The notes below the pieces were generated by a model. The model made no database searches and was not told the DNA's origin. It saw nothing but the letters and a program-made list of their open reading frames with translations. From Natribaculum luteum (GTDB lineage Archaea > Halobacteriota > Halobacteria > Halobacteriales > Natrialbaceae), in contig NZ_CP095398.1 in assembly GCF_023008545.1 (NCBI RefSeq), positions 248,001 to 312,000 of the forward strand: a DNA stretch of 64,000 bases, written 5' to 3'. Made by a program: the position numbers and the translations under genes. The stretch's first letter is position 1, and each line of letters starts with the position of its first letter. Positions 36,503 through 45,600 of the stretch are shown here, piece after piece.

Positions 36503-37341
36503 TCGTGAGAGGCCTCACCGTTCCCGACTGGCTCCGCGAGCGGACGACGCCGGTCCACCTCCTCGCGTTCGGGTTGGGGTGGCTGGTGCTGTTCTTCGTC
36601 GTCCCGCTGCTGGTGTTGCTCTGGCAGAGCCTCGGTCTTGGAACGAGCAACCCGCTGGCCGCGTACGAGCGGGCGTTTTCCGAACTCTATCTTCGAGCGA
36701 TCCTCAGATCGTTCCTCTACGGAATCGTCACGACGGCGATCACGCTCGCGCTGGCGTATTCGTTCTCGTACTTCGTGGTCTTCTGGACGTCCATGGAGCG
36801 GCTCTTCCTCGTCCTCGTCGTGCTCCCGCTCTGGATCGCGTATATCATTCGCTACCTCGGAATCCAACTGTTCCTCTCGCCGACCGGCCCGTTCGTCGAA
36901 CTGTTCGGGTCCGATTTCGGCCTACTGTTCTCGACGCGCGGCGTGATTCTCGGGCTGGTCGTCGCGTTCCTTCCGTTCGCGATCCTACCGATCTACAACT
37001 CGATGAGCGCGGTTGACCAGTCCTACGTGCAGGCCTCTCGGATACTCGGGGCCGGACAGTTGCGAACGATCTATTCGGTGATCCTTCCGTTGAGCGTTTC
37101 CGGGATCGTCGCCGGCGGGCTCATCGTCTTCATTCTGGCGTCCGGGTCATTCCTCGCACCGGCCGTGCTCGGTAACCCCGACACCTTCATGATCGCGAAC
37201 ATGATCGAACGATCGTACACCGAACTGTACAACATCGAACTGGCCGCAGCGCTGTCGGTCATCTACACGGGTGCGTTGCTCGCACTGATCGCGGCGTTCA
37301 ACTCCTACGTCAATCTCGGCGAGGTGTTCGAAAAACTATGA
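36499..37341 (+). CDS. potB: PotB-type ABC transporter permease (locus B)
   Basis: This 280-residue permease has six membrane helices and the EAA-type loop YVQASRILGAGQLRTIYSVI. The N-terminal helix LAFGLGWLVLFFVVPLLVLL and the segment WIAYIIRYLGIQLFLS match PotB. Both ends overlap neighbours by four bases, a hallmark of tight coupling in a fixed-stoichiometry complex. It forms a heterodimeric channel with the product of the next gene. Confidence 0.88.
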   Translation: MIVRGLTVPDWLRERTTPVHLLAFGLGWLVLFFVVPLLVLLWQSLGLGTSNPLAAYERAFSELYLRAILRSFLYGIVTTAITLALAYSFSYFVVFWTSMERLFLVLVVLPLWIAYIIRYLGIQLFLSPTGPFVELFGSDFGLLFSTRGVILGLVVAFLPFAILPIYNSMSAVDQSYVQASRILGAGQLRTIYSVILPLSVSGIVAGGLIVFILASGSFLAPAVLGNPDTFMIANMIERSYTELYNIELAAALSVIYTGALLALIAAFNSYVNLGEVFEKL

Positions 37342-38117
37342 AGCTCTACGACACGGCCGAGCGGTTCGCGGCGTGGCTTCTCGCGACAGTCGTGCTTGGA
37401 CTGCTGCTGATCCCGATCGCCGTGATCGTGCTCACGTCACTGACCCCGTCCAGTTTCCCGACAATTCCGAGCGACGGCATCAGCTTCCAGTGGTACGCCG
37501 AAATGCTGTCGAACGACGAACTGATGCGGACGCTCACGACGAGTTTCATCGTGGCGACCGTCGCCGCAATTCTTGCCGGCATCATCGGGACCACGACGGC
37601 GTTCGGCTTCGTCCGTAGCGACATTCCCTACCAGGAAGAACTCGCGACGTTCATGCTGCTCCCGTTGATGATCTCGCCAGTCATTACGGGGCTCGCGCTG
37701 ATTCAGTTCGCCACACGATTCGAACTCTCGAACGGGTATCTGACGCTCATACTCGGACACACCATCCTGACGCTCCCGTACGTCTTCCTGATCGTCCGTT
37801 CCCGGCTAGTCACCTTCGACGAGGATCTGGAGGCCGCCTCGCGCGTTCTCGGTGCGAACGGTCTCGAGACGGTGTTCAACATAACTCTACCGATTATTTC
37901 GCCGACCGTTGTTTCTGCGATGGTGATTGCTTTCGTTGTATCGTTCGGAGAATTCACAGCAACGCAGTTTCTAATCTCCCCTGACACGACCACGGTCCCC
38001 GTTATTATCTATACGATGCTCCGAGCAGGCTTGAGTCCTGAAATCAGCGCTCTCTCGACAGTTCTTATCACAATTATGGTGATTGGTGCTGTCGTTAGTG
38101 GTGCGTTCTCTCGGTAA
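37338..38117 (+). CDS. potC: PotC-type ABC transporter permease (locus B)
   Basis: This 259-residue permease has six membrane helices, the EAA-type loop LEAASRVLGANGLETVFNIT and the N-terminal segment AVIVLTSLTPSSFPTIPSDG typical of PotC-like permeases. The ATG overlaps the stop of the previous gene by four bases. It is the last gene of the operon. The gap of about 440 bases after it contains the promoter of the IclR gene. Confidence 0.88.
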   Translation: MKLYDTAERFAAWLLATVVLGLLLIPIAVIVLTSLTPSSFPTIPSDGISFQWYAEMLSNDELMRTLTTSFIVATVAAILAGIIGTTTAFGFVRSDIPYQEELATFMLLPLMISPVITGLALIQFATRFELSNGYLTLILGHTILTLPYVFLIVRSRLVTFDEDLEAASRVLGANGLETVFNITLPIISPTVVSAMVIAFVVSFGEFTATQFLISPDTTTVPVIIYTMLRAGLSPEISALSTVLITIMVIGAVVSGAFSR

Positions 38118-38289
38118 TCAGTTCATCTTCAACTCGAAGAATCGTTTCCATTCCTAAACGGATATACTGTACTGATATTCTACCCTTCGGTTCTTTCGTC
38201 GAATGAGATATATTTGTAAATAGAATCGATCATTCCATGATCGGATACCAACGATACTGCGTAAACGACAGCAGTCTAAATGACCTATT

Positions 38290-38445
38290 GATACTTTAGT
38301 TGCTTCAAATGTTCCATGCAGTTCAAAATTCTCTGGAATGGTGCCAAACCGGTCATAAGCAAACGATTTAACGTAGGCATCAAAGGCGGTGGTTCCCCGT
38401 TTCGCCTGGGAGAAGTACAGCGCCTCCGTCTCGTCCGCTCTCTAA
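38290..38445 (-). other. Unassigned coding-like fragment
   Basis: The minus strand holds about 48 stop-free codons including ADETEALYFSQAKRGTTAFD, then AYVKSFAYDRFGTIPENFEL. It looks protein-like but I cannot assign a family, and there is no start or plausible stop. It is probably another gene relic in the gap between the second transporter and the IclR gene. Confidence 0.3.
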
Positions 38446-38522
38446 ATCGATGTGATCGACTGGGTCTGGTTCACTCACACCGATGAATTCCCTCTGTTCG
38501 GCAGAATCGTTTCACATATGGC

Positions 38523-38535
38523 GAAAATTTAATGA
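38523..38535 (+). promoter_or_regulatory. TATA-like box for the IclR gene at 38558
   Basis: GAAAATTTAATGA lies about 28 bases before the chosen ATG, supporting 38558 as the start rather than 38483. Confidence 0.4.
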
Positions 38536-38557
38536 CAAACCATGGAGACTCATTGAT

Positions 38558-39346
38558 ATGACCGAAGACAACGCGTCGCGGTTGGTTCAGTCCACGATGA
38601 CGTCGTTACAGATACTCGAATTCATCCGAGAGGAACGGGGGGCGAGATTGACGGACATCGCGAAAGAATTCGATATCGGATACAGCACGGCACACAATCA
38701 TCTGGCGACCCTCTACGAACAGGAGTGGCTCGTCAAGGAGAACGACGTATACAAGATACCATTTCGATTTCTCCATTACGGCCGGTCGGCCCGTCGTAAC
38801 ACACCCTTCTTTCAGATCGTACGGCGCCATGCGAACGAACTTTCGAAGCAGACGAACATGGAAGTAGAGTTCCTCGTCGAGGAGCACGGGCGCATTATCT
38901 CTCTCATCGATATCACCGAAAACGCCCCGGGATACAGTAACATCGACGACGACTGGGAAGGAGTCGGGATATTCTATTATATGAACAACACTGCCTCGGG
39001 AAAGGCGATGCTCGCGGAGATGTCCGACGAACGGGTCGAAGAGATTCTCGATAAGTGGGGGCTCCCCAAACAGACACCATACTCGGTAACGGACCGTGAT
39101 ACCCTGTATCAGCAGCTGGAAGCGGCTCGAAAAAAGGGATACGCAATGGCCCACCAAGAAGTCCATGAGGGGTTCGAGAACGCCGCCACCGTGGTGAAGT
39201 ACCCTGATGATACGATATTTGGGGCGATCAGTATCGGATGGCCTTCTTATCTCTTCGATGAGGGGCTTGATCAGAGCCTCATCGACCAGTTGGAAGAGAC
39301 GAAACGAGATATCGAATCCGAAATCGCCGATGAGGTCGAAGAGTGA
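38558..39346 (+). CDS. IclR-family transcriptional regulator
   Basis: This 262-residue regulator has an N-terminal winged helix-turn-helix (residues about 8-75; ARLTDIAKEFDIGYSTAHNH) and a C-terminal IclR effector domain with VEFLVEEHGRIISLIDITEN, then NNTASGKAMLAEMSDERVEE. The C-terminal part GAISIGWPSYLF closes the ligand pocket. It closely resembles the truncated regulator at the left edge, so one regulator sits at each side of the catabolic genes. It likely responds to an amine-pathway metabolite and controls the preceding transporter operon; that is inference. The ATG at 38558 is supported by promoter spacing. Confidence 0.88.
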   Translation: MTEDNASRLVQSTMTSLQILEFIREERGARLTDIAKEFDIGYSTAHNHLATLYEQEWLVKENDVYKIPFRFLHYGRSARRNTPFFQIVRRHANELSKQTNMEVEFLVEEHGRIISLIDITENAPGYSNIDDDWEGVGIFYYMNNTASGKAMLAEMSDERVEEILDKWGLPKQTPYSVTDRDTLYQQLEAARKKGYAMAHQEVHEGFENAATVVKYPDDTIFGAISIGWPSYLFDEGLDQSLIDQLEETKRDIESEIADEVEE

Positions 39347-39529
39347 TCGCAGGACAGATACCATCGGCAAACGCTGCAACGACTCCTTGAAGTAATCTCG
39401 CGAACCTGCCGGCTGACGTGGGGCTCCTCGGCTCTGGACGGGGTGTACATTATCTGCTCGGTTCCGGCGGCGTCGACCGTCCCCCGGTACCACTCCTAAA
39501 CGGCTGTCCAGGGGACCTGGGTTGAGAAA

Positions 39530-39720
39530 TCGGAGTCCCTGGACTGTCCGTCAGAGGAATACTGGTAATCTGGAAACGCTTTCCCGAACCTGGAGACGAC
39601 TCCCTTGTACTCCTCTTGACCCACTATATCGCAGTAGTGATTGACGTATTTCGGTGCAATGATCTCCTCAGCTACGGCAAGATTATCCCTGTTTTAGATC
39701 TCTTCGATTTGCTGCTCGTA
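39530..39720 (-). pseudogene. Relic of a SnoaL-like ester cyclase
   Basis: The minus strand reads NLAVAEEIIAPKYVNHYCDI, then VGQEEYKGVVSRFGKAFPDY, the central part of SnoaL-like proteins. A stop lies upstream (near 39708) and the frame breaks soon after the FPDY motif. It belongs to the same family as the intact gene at 4762 but is not a close copy. Confidence 0.6.
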
Positions 39721-39778
39721 GACATCTATTTTACCCCTTACGCACCGTCGTGGTATGGCAGAACCAATAAGCTATTTA

Positions 39779-39845
39779 GCTAATCACAGGCGGTAAGCTC
39801 CCTTCCCCAAAGAGCCGCCGAAGGCGGCGAGTAGGCAGGGGTAGT
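39779..39845. repeat. Hairpin-bearing repeat, possible IS200/IS605-type end or MITE
   Basis: A stem GCCGCC-GAAG-GGCGGC-like hairpin (around 39812-39825) is followed by GAGTAGGCAGGGGTAGTTCA. The layout of a subterminal hairpin close to a TTCA-like end resembles right ends of haloarchaeal IS200/IS605 elements. No transposase gene is present. I identified it by pattern memory, so confidence is low. Confidence 0.3.
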
Positions 39846-39935
39846 TCACTAGCAGAATAAATTGTCGTTACGCTCAGTTTGACAATCGGCACGGTGAGTG
39901 TATGGATTTATTTCCCCCTCACGCTATGTTTTTGT

Positions 39936-40580
39936 ATGATACTTGTACTCGATAACGAGATCAAGCCCGATTATCGCATCCTCGGACCAGAGATTGCTCG
40001 ACATCTCCCGGACGCAGAGTACTACGTTATCGTCGACGACCCTGACCACCCGCCCGTCGATCAGTTCGACGGGGTCGTGCTCAGCGGGAGCACCGACAGT
40101 GTCTACGACGATCACGACGAGTGGTTCGATGTCGAACTCGAGCTAATCGACCAGTGTCTCGACGAGGAGATCCCGCTACTGGGAGTCTGCTATGGTCACC
40201 AGATCGTAAACTATGCACTCGGAGGACGGATCGAAGAGGATCGCCGACGGGCGACCTTCGTGGAGATGATCGAATACGACCAGTCGGACGAGGGCGTTCT
40301 CGATGGTGTCGATCCAGTCGTTCCGGTGCTGCACGGTGATCTCGTGACCGAACTCGGAGAGGGGATGCGATCGGTTGCACGCACCAGATACGACGACAAC
40401 TTCTGCAGTCGCCACCGTGACGCGCCAGTCTGGACCGTCCAGTTTCACCCCGAGTTCACCGAGGGGATCAGTGACGGTGTGAGCGACTGGAACCCCGGTG
40501 ACCACTCGTTCGACGAAGTGAATACGCCTCGTGTATTTGATAACTTCGCACGACACTGCGACATCGTCGAAAACGAATAG
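39936..40580 (+). CDS. Class I glutamine amidotransferase-like hydrolase
   Basis: This 214-residue protein has a complete class I amidotransferase triad: the nucleophile cysteine in PLLGVCYGHQIVNYALGG, and the histidine and glutamate in WTVQFHPEF. It resembles the GMP synthase glutaminase subunit, but there is no synthetase partner here. Next to two gamma-glutamyl-amine ligases a hydrolase of gamma-glutamyl intermediates is attractive, as PuuD does in Escherichia coli, although this protein is in a different branch. I chose the ATG at 39936 (MILVLDNEI), where homology starts. It is monocistronic, followed by a ligase relic on the other strand. Confidence 0.85.
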   Translation: MILVLDNEIKPDYRILGPEIARHLPDAEYYVIVDDPDHPPVDQFDGVVLSGSTDSVYDDHDEWFDVELELIDQCLDEEIPLLGVCYGHQIVNYALGGRIEEDRRRATFVEMIEYDQSDEGVLDGVDPVVPVLHGDLVTELGEGMRSVARTRYDDNFCSRHRDAPVWTVQFHPEFTEGISDGVSDWNPGDHSFDEVNTPRVFDNFARHCDIVENE

Positions 40581-40686
40581 CCACCGGCCGCGACCTGGTT
40601 TCCGATTGCCATTTCGCATGCTGTTGTGGCTGCACCACGACCGAGCGCGGCGGAACGAAATATCCGATATCGTTCCGTACCCGCGA

Positions 40687-40860
40687 TTACAGCACCTCGA
40701 AGTAGCGATGTTTCCACTCCGTGGTCTCAGCGTTGAACAGGTCGAGTTCGTGGTGCTTCACTATCGTGAACGCGTGGACGAACTCATCGCCCAACACCTC
40801 GACGAGGACATCAAGTTTCCCACAGACGCTGTGGACTCGGCCACGAACATCTCGTGAGAA
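40687..40860 (-). pseudogene. Second relic of a glutamine synthetase-like ligase C-terminus
   Basis: The minus strand reads LDVLVEVLGDEFVHAFTIVK, then HHELDLFNAETTEWKHRYFE and VL before the stop, matching the last 45 residues of the ligase at 28270 almost position by position. Upstream the similarity stops abruptly near 40850, so the rest of the gene is deleted. From 40861 to 41241 I see no recognisable gene. Confidence 0.75.
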
Positions 40861-41241
40861 CGAGGAAGGGATTAGCGCCGAATCTCGTGACACGTTCTCG
40901 ATGTATGTCGGCGGCGTCTCCGAAGTTCTGATTGCCATCCTTAAGGAACGAGACGAGTACCTCGACTACTCACCGCCGCCGCTGTTGGAACGGTTGATCG
41001 AAGACACTCAGAAGAGTGACCAGAACGACCGATCCCCAATAGACGCTCACGACTGCGACAGACCGGGGGCTGAGACGAAGCCAATGGAGTCCGCCTCATA
41101 CGAAACGGCAGTTTTGTGCCGAATTTCACTATCAGTTGTACCTCTTAATTATTTATAATAATATATTAATCTTGTTATGTAAATGGAAACGTGGCTTGAA
41201 GAAACGACCGGTGGCCACGTCCCGTTGATCCTGATCCACTG

Positions 41242-42492
41242 TCAATTCTCGCCCACAGTCTCGACGCCGGTAAGGTCAAGCGCAGCGTTCGCCAACGTGT
41301 TAGCAGCCTTGTAACAGTCATCCCAGCTTGTGTATTCCTCGGGCGTGTGGCTCTTCCCGTCTTCGCTTACGGCGAACACCATTGCTGCATCGCAAACTAC
41401 GGCTGCATACGTGGCGTCGTGGCCGGCCCCGCTGACGAGTTCCCTACCGTCGTATCCTAAGTCGGAGACCACAGCCCGGACGGCTTCGATACAGCGGTCG
41501 GCAAACGAAACGCTCTCCGTTTCCATCCGCTTTTCGTACTCCCACTCTACCCCTTCTCTCGCGGCGGCCGCCACTATCTCCTCCTTCACACATTCGACGG
41601 CTTCATCGGCGACGGCATCGTCCGGATCGCGAACGTCGAAGGTGAAGCGTACCTCTTCTGGAACGATATTGATTGATCCAGGTTCGACCTCGAGGACACC
41701 GACGGTCCCGACAGTTCGCTCGCCAAGCGTACCCGGGAGACGACGGACCTGTGTGACCACGTCACTTGTAGCGACTAACGCGTCACTCCGGTAGTGCATC
41801 GGCGTTGTTCCCGAGTGGTTGGCCTGGCCGAAGAAGGTGACCTCGCCCCACCGGAGCGCCGCAATACCCGTCACGATCCCGACGTCGTAGTCACCCTCGT
41901 CGAGATACGGACCTTGCTCGATGTGTAATTCCAGGTATGAATCGTAGTCGTACTGGGGTTCGGCGGGGACGTCCCCGCAGTAGCCGATTCGTTCCAGTTC
42001 GTCGATAAATCGGTGACCGTCAACGTCCATCGTCTCATAGGCATCTTCGAGAGAGATTTCGCCCGCCCAGACGCCGCTCGACATCATCGCGGGCTGGAAT
42101 CGGGATCCTTCCTCGTTTGTCCAGTTCACGACCTCGACAGACCGTTCTGTCTCGATACCCTCGTCCTCAAGCGTTCGCACGAACTCCAGGGCTGCAACGA
42201 TCCCAAGCGGACCGTCGTAGATCCCTCCCTGCGGTTGTGAGTCGAGGTGGGATCCTAGCAAGACCGTTCCTGCGTCGGGGTCGATTCCCGGACGTCGACC
42301 GAACATGTTGCCCATTTCGTCGACGCGGATGTCAAGCCCAACTGCCTCCATTTGGTCGCGGAACCAGTCCCTGGCTTCGCGGTCGGCGTCGGTCAGCGTC
42401 AATCGATTGAGCCCGCGACCGTCGATGGCTCCGATCTCCGCCTGTTTTTTCATCGTTTCCACGAACCGATCTCTGTCGATTGTGATTCGCAC
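41242..42492 (-). CDS. M20-type N-carbamoyl-amino-acid / beta-ureidopropionate hydrolase
   Basis: This 416-residue metalloenzyme belongs to the hydantoinase/carbamoylase branch of peptidase family M20. Metal and substrate motifs are GSHLDSQPQGGIYDGPLG, then NEEGSRFQPAMMSSGVWAG, LHIEQGPYLDEGDY and GAGHDATYAA. Such enzymes cleave N-carbamoyl amino acids, N-carbamoyl-beta-alanine or allantoate, releasing ammonia and CO2. In this island N-carbamoyl-beta-alanine would give beta-alanine, which then feeds the aminotransferases and MmsA; allantoate amidohydrolase remains possible. It is monocistronic, with its promoter side facing the IS cluster. Confidence 0.87.
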   Translation of the reverse strand: MRITIDRDRFVETMKKQAEIGAIDGRGLNRLTLTDADREARDWFRDQMEAVGLDIRVDEMGNMFGRRPGIDPDAGTVLLGSHLDSQPQGGIYDGPLGIVAALEFVRTLEDEGIETERSVEVVNWTNEEGSRFQPAMMSSGVWAGEISLEDAYETMDVDGHRFIDELERIGYCGDVPAEPQYDYDSYLELHIEQGPYLDEGDYDVGIVTGIAALRWGEVTFFGQANHSGTTPMHYRSDALVATSDVVTQVRRLPGTLGERTVGTVGVLEVEPGSINIVPEEVRFTFDVRDPDDAVADEAVECVKEEIVAAAAREGVEWEYEKRMETESVSFADRCIEAVRAVVSDLGYDGRELVSGAGHDATYAAVVCDAAMVFAVSEDGKSHTPEEYTSWDDCYKAANTLANAALDLTGVETVGEN

Positions 42493-42559
42493 ATTCGTGA
42501 GTCGGTCGTTCGTTTGAAAACTATTTGCCTGTATATTCGAGTGGTGGTGAGTTAGAATT

Positions 42560-42881
42560 TAAACAGTGCTCGAGAGATTTCGACGAAAGAGACAACTATC
42601 AGTCCTCGCAATTCTCGGACCCACCGGGATGCCGAGGAATGGAGGGATGTCGTTGCAGCGGCGTACAGCCGGAACTGCTGGGTGTTGATTCGGATCACCG
42701 TCTCGTCGAGCGCGACGTGACCGGATTCGTATCGCTGGCGAGCTGTAGATCGGCCTTCTGCACCCAGTTGTGAACGGTTTTCCGCGACCGTTTGACATCG
42801 AACTCCTGAATCTCAGATACTATATTTTAAATTGATAATATCGCCAGATGAAGGCGAATACCGAGTTGTCACTGTCTAGTT
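42560..42881 (-). pseudogene. Relic of an IS6-type transposase, cut by another IS
   Basis: The minus strand gives GIRLHLAILSI then EFDVKRSRKTVHNWVQKADL and QLASDTNPVT, matching the N-terminal half of the transposase at 43901. The frame is broken by a stop and by a shift soon after. Its 5' side ends at the inverted repeat of the adjacent decayed element, so that element probably inserted into this one. Confidence 0.7.
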
Positions 42882-43883
42882 TCTTGACTTCGCACGTTTA
42901 TTTTCGCTCGACGCCTATCTCCTGTAGATGGCAAGATGCTCCCGATCACGTCGTTTCTCTCCTGCACAGATCCAATCGATGAGTTATTTTCGTATCATCA
43001 GAAACACCACGCAAAGACGTACGTCACCGGTCTTGTTGCTGGCCGTAACAAGACCGTAAATGGCATCGCTACACACGTCTTACCGGCGAAAAGTGAACGG
43101 GCGCTCAACAAGCTCCTCACTGAATACGACTGGGATGAGTGCCGCCTCAACAGGGAACGGCTGGGTTTCAGACTCTACGAGAAACACAGCAAAACTCGCG
43201 TCCAGCTAGCGAAAGAACTCGTCGATGAGTGCATCGAGATAGGTGCCCCGGCGGATACCTGTCTCTTCGATATCCCGTTCCCGTACTGGTCGAGCGAATT
43301 CATTGAGCATCTCGAAGGATACAACAAAGAGTGAGTGTCTGCGATCAAAAGCGACCGAAACGTCGTTTATGCAGGTGACCGGATGCGTGTCGATGGCGAG
43401 ACCTACCACATCTGGACGAAGAAGCTGCAGGTACCGAAACTTGGGAAGGTGAAAGTACTGATTACGGAGAAAGAATCGAGCAACGAAGACGGTGAGAAGA
43501 GTATCAAGTATCTTGTGAGTAACAAGCTCGACGCGCCAGCGAGCCATCTCATCGCGCTGTACGCGATGCGATGGCGGATCGAGACGTTCTTCAGAGACAC
43601 GAAGCAGGACCTCGGTTTGGGAGACTGCGAGCTGCGAAGCCTCGCAGGGCCAGTCGCCACTGGCACCTGCTGATGCTCGCCTACAGTTTGCTGAAGTTCG
43701 GTGTTGCACAAAGCGCTCTAGGAACGGTGATCTCACGAGCCACGTCACTTCGAGCTGATCTCAAGCTCTTGTTCCGTGAAGCCGTTCAAAACCTCCTTTC
43801 ATGGGCTCTTTCCAGCCCAAGCCGAAGCATCGACGATCTCATGCACGAAGTCGAAGGCCTCTTAATATTGGTGCGAAGTCAAG
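42882..43883. mobile_element. Decayed insertion sequence with 13-bp inverted repeats
   Basis: CTTGACTTCGCAC at 42883-42895 is repeated perfectly and inverted at 43871-43883, enclosing a decayed transposase gene. TAGTT occurs on both outer sides (42877-42881 and 43884-43888) and may be the target-site duplication. At about 1.0 kb the element is shorter than an intact copy of its type, because the transposase has lost its N-terminus and middle. Confidence 0.7.
42936..43870 (+). pseudogene. IS4-superfamily (IS701-like) DDE transposase, decayed
   Basis: The frame from 42936 reads MLPITSFLSCTDPIDELFSY, then HHAKTYVTGLVAGRNKTVNG. It is stopped by a TGA at 43332 that looks like a mutated Trp codon, since the frame continues directly with VSAIKSDRNVVYAGDRMRVD, through ALYAMRWRIETFFRDTKQDL (a YREK-like C-terminal motif). 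Near 43650 a frameshift leads to HWHLLMLAYSLLKFGVAQSA and VQNLLSWALSSPSRSIDDLM in another frame. The region between the N-terminal and central parts is shorter than expected, so part of the catalytic domain is missing. A relic of the same type is at 20950. Confidence 0.75.
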
Positions 43884-43900
43884 TAGTTAGTCGCATTATG

Positions 43901-44518
43901 CTAGACGGCGAAGGCCTGGAGCCACGATTCAGCCGTTCCTGGATCGGCGTGACTGAAACAGTTTGGGAACGAAGAAGTACGTCGTTTTACCTCTCGAAAG
44001 ACACGTTCGACCACGTTCCGATTTCCGTGTTTCTCGTATCGAAATCGGAGCCCGCGTCGGCGGAGTGCTGTCTGGAGATGAGTTGCGCCATCGACGAGAA
44101 ACACAGCGTCCTTGACGTCATGTTTCTCGCTCAGTTCACGTAAGAAAATCTCTGTAAGGACGGTCGTCGTTGTCGAAAACAGCCGTATATGCAGCAGTTC
44201 GTTCGATTTAGGATCGACGGCGGCGTACAGCCAGTGCTGTTGGTAGTCGATCCGAATCACCATCTCGTCGAACGCAACGTGATTCGGCGACGCACTGTCG
44301 GCGAGCTGTAGATTGCACTTGCGAACCCAATTGTGAACAGCTTTCCGCGACCGATTAACACCAAACCTCTTCAATTCTCGAACTGTATTCGAAAGCGATA
44401 GTTCGGACAGATGCAGCCGAATACCTAATTCCATCAGCTGACGCGGTGTCCGCTCGCGCTCCACAAAATCCAAATCAATCCAGTCGCTACTACCATTGAG
44501 GCATGCGATTTCTGCCAT
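43901..44518 (-). CDS. IS6-family transposase (ISH14/ISH15-like)
   Basis: The protein has about 205 residues from the ATG at 44518 (MAEIACLNGSSDWIDLDFVE). It carries an N-terminal helix-turn-helix region (ELSLSNTVRELKRFGVNRSR) and a DDE core: D in HVAFDEMVIRIDYQQHWLYA, D in FLVDGATHLQTAL and E in VVERVFREVKRRTSSF. The length is near the IS6 norm. The last residues are AFAV followed by TAG where relatives usually continue with Trp-Trp, so the very end may be lost. It lies next to the 13-bp-repeat element, whose other flank holds a relic of the same family. I could not define its own terminal repeats. Confidence 0.8.
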   Translation of the reverse strand: MAEIACLNGSSDWIDLDFVERERTPRQLMELGIRLHLSELSLSNTVRELKRFGVNRSRKAVHNWVRKCNLQLADSASPNHVAFDEMVIRIDYQQHWLYAAVDPKSNELLHIRLFSTTTTVLTEIFLRELSEKHDVKDAVFLVDGATHLQTALRRRGLRFRYEKHGNRNVVERVFREVKRRTSSFPNCFSHADPGTAESWLQAFAV

Positions 44519-44651
44519 GAACCAGCTGAAAATCAGCACGCCTCACTTTTCACGCGTAACTAAACACCGCCATTCTTGAACAGGGGCCATTTAAGAATCA
44601 CAGATAATAAAGGGAGAGGTGTTTTTCAGTGGCGATGTAGATCGTACACTG

Positions 44652-45077
44652 ATGGGTTTCCCCGAGATAGATTCGGCTGTTTTCTTTGGTTCGATTACAA
44701 TGGTAACGTGGGGAATCTGGGTAGTCTTGGGCAACGCTGCGTCGGAGTCCATCGACCCGAGGACGGCCGCCGCGATCTCCTATCTTGTTGCGGGACCTCT
44801 TGCACTCGGATTCATCCTCGTTTCAGACGCCTCGCTCGCCATTACTGCGAGGGGAGGACTGCTCGCTGGCACGGCCGGATTGTTCACCGGAATCGGCCTT
44901 ATTTCGATGTACGTCGGCCTCTCCGGAGGGTCAACAACAATCGTCTCTACTCTCGGTGCGATGTACTTCGTCGTTGCGGCCATCATCGGTATGGTCGTCC
45001 TCGGAGACGAAGTTACGATAACGAGACTTGCCGGGATAGCGTTCGCAGTTATTGGGGTCGTCTTGGTTACCCGATAG
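44652..45077 (+). CDS. Single-repeat EamA-like membrane protein
   Basis: This 141-residue hydrophobic protein has about five membrane helices and matches one EamA repeat rather than the usual two (SITMVTWGIWVVLGNAAS at the start; VVLGDEVTITRLAGIAFAVI at the end). Half-size EamA proteins are known and work as dimers. The end of the repeat is intact, so it is not obviously a broken two-repeat gene. I took the ATG at 44652; a GTG at 44619 would add 11 residues. The substrate is unknown. Confidence 0.75.
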   Translation: MGFPEIDSAVFFGSITMVTWGIWVVLGNAASESIDPRTAAAISYLVAGPLALGFILVSDASLAITARGGLLAGTAGLFTGIGLISMYVGLSGGSTTIVSTLGAMYFVVAAIIGMVVLGDEVTITRLAGIAFAVIGVVLVTR

Positions 45078-45600
45078 ACCAGTCCTACACAATTGTTGGA
45101 CATGAGATAGTACTCCCGAAAAAAAAACGAGTCGAGGCGCACCTTCCACTCGGATGAATAAACGAGTGGCCCCTCAAAACGTTGTTCTTGGTAGTTGTCA
45201 GATGGATTCGTACGCCGTTCTTGATAGATGTTGAGTAGATCCCACGCAGCGTTCCATCGTTTGCCTGTACTGATCGATCATTACTCTTCGCAGATCGGAT
45301 CTCAGCCAATGCCTCATTCGCGCGCTGTATCCATCACCGCATATCTGTCAGTCTCTGAAGAACACTGAAGCAAAACTATGGATTGTTTTGCTACTCCCTA
45401 TCAGATCGTACCGGCCGTCGTGCTCGATCGAGTTTGGTGCCTCGATCATCTGGCCGACATCCCCGGGCTAGTTGCTACCGGGCAGTTATTTGATCTGCTC
45501 TCATCCGTGTTTGCGCTCGTGGCTGTCGTGGATCTTGTGTTCGACCGCGGTCCCACTGGAGAGTGTGATTTCGAGTTCGCCGCTGTCCCACTTTCTGACA
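45078..45600. other. Gap without a recognised gene
   Basis: About 520 bases between the single-repeat and double-repeat EamA genes contain only weak open frames, including one at 45378-45689 that overlaps the end of the next gene on the other strand. I could not assign any of them. Confidence 0.35.
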
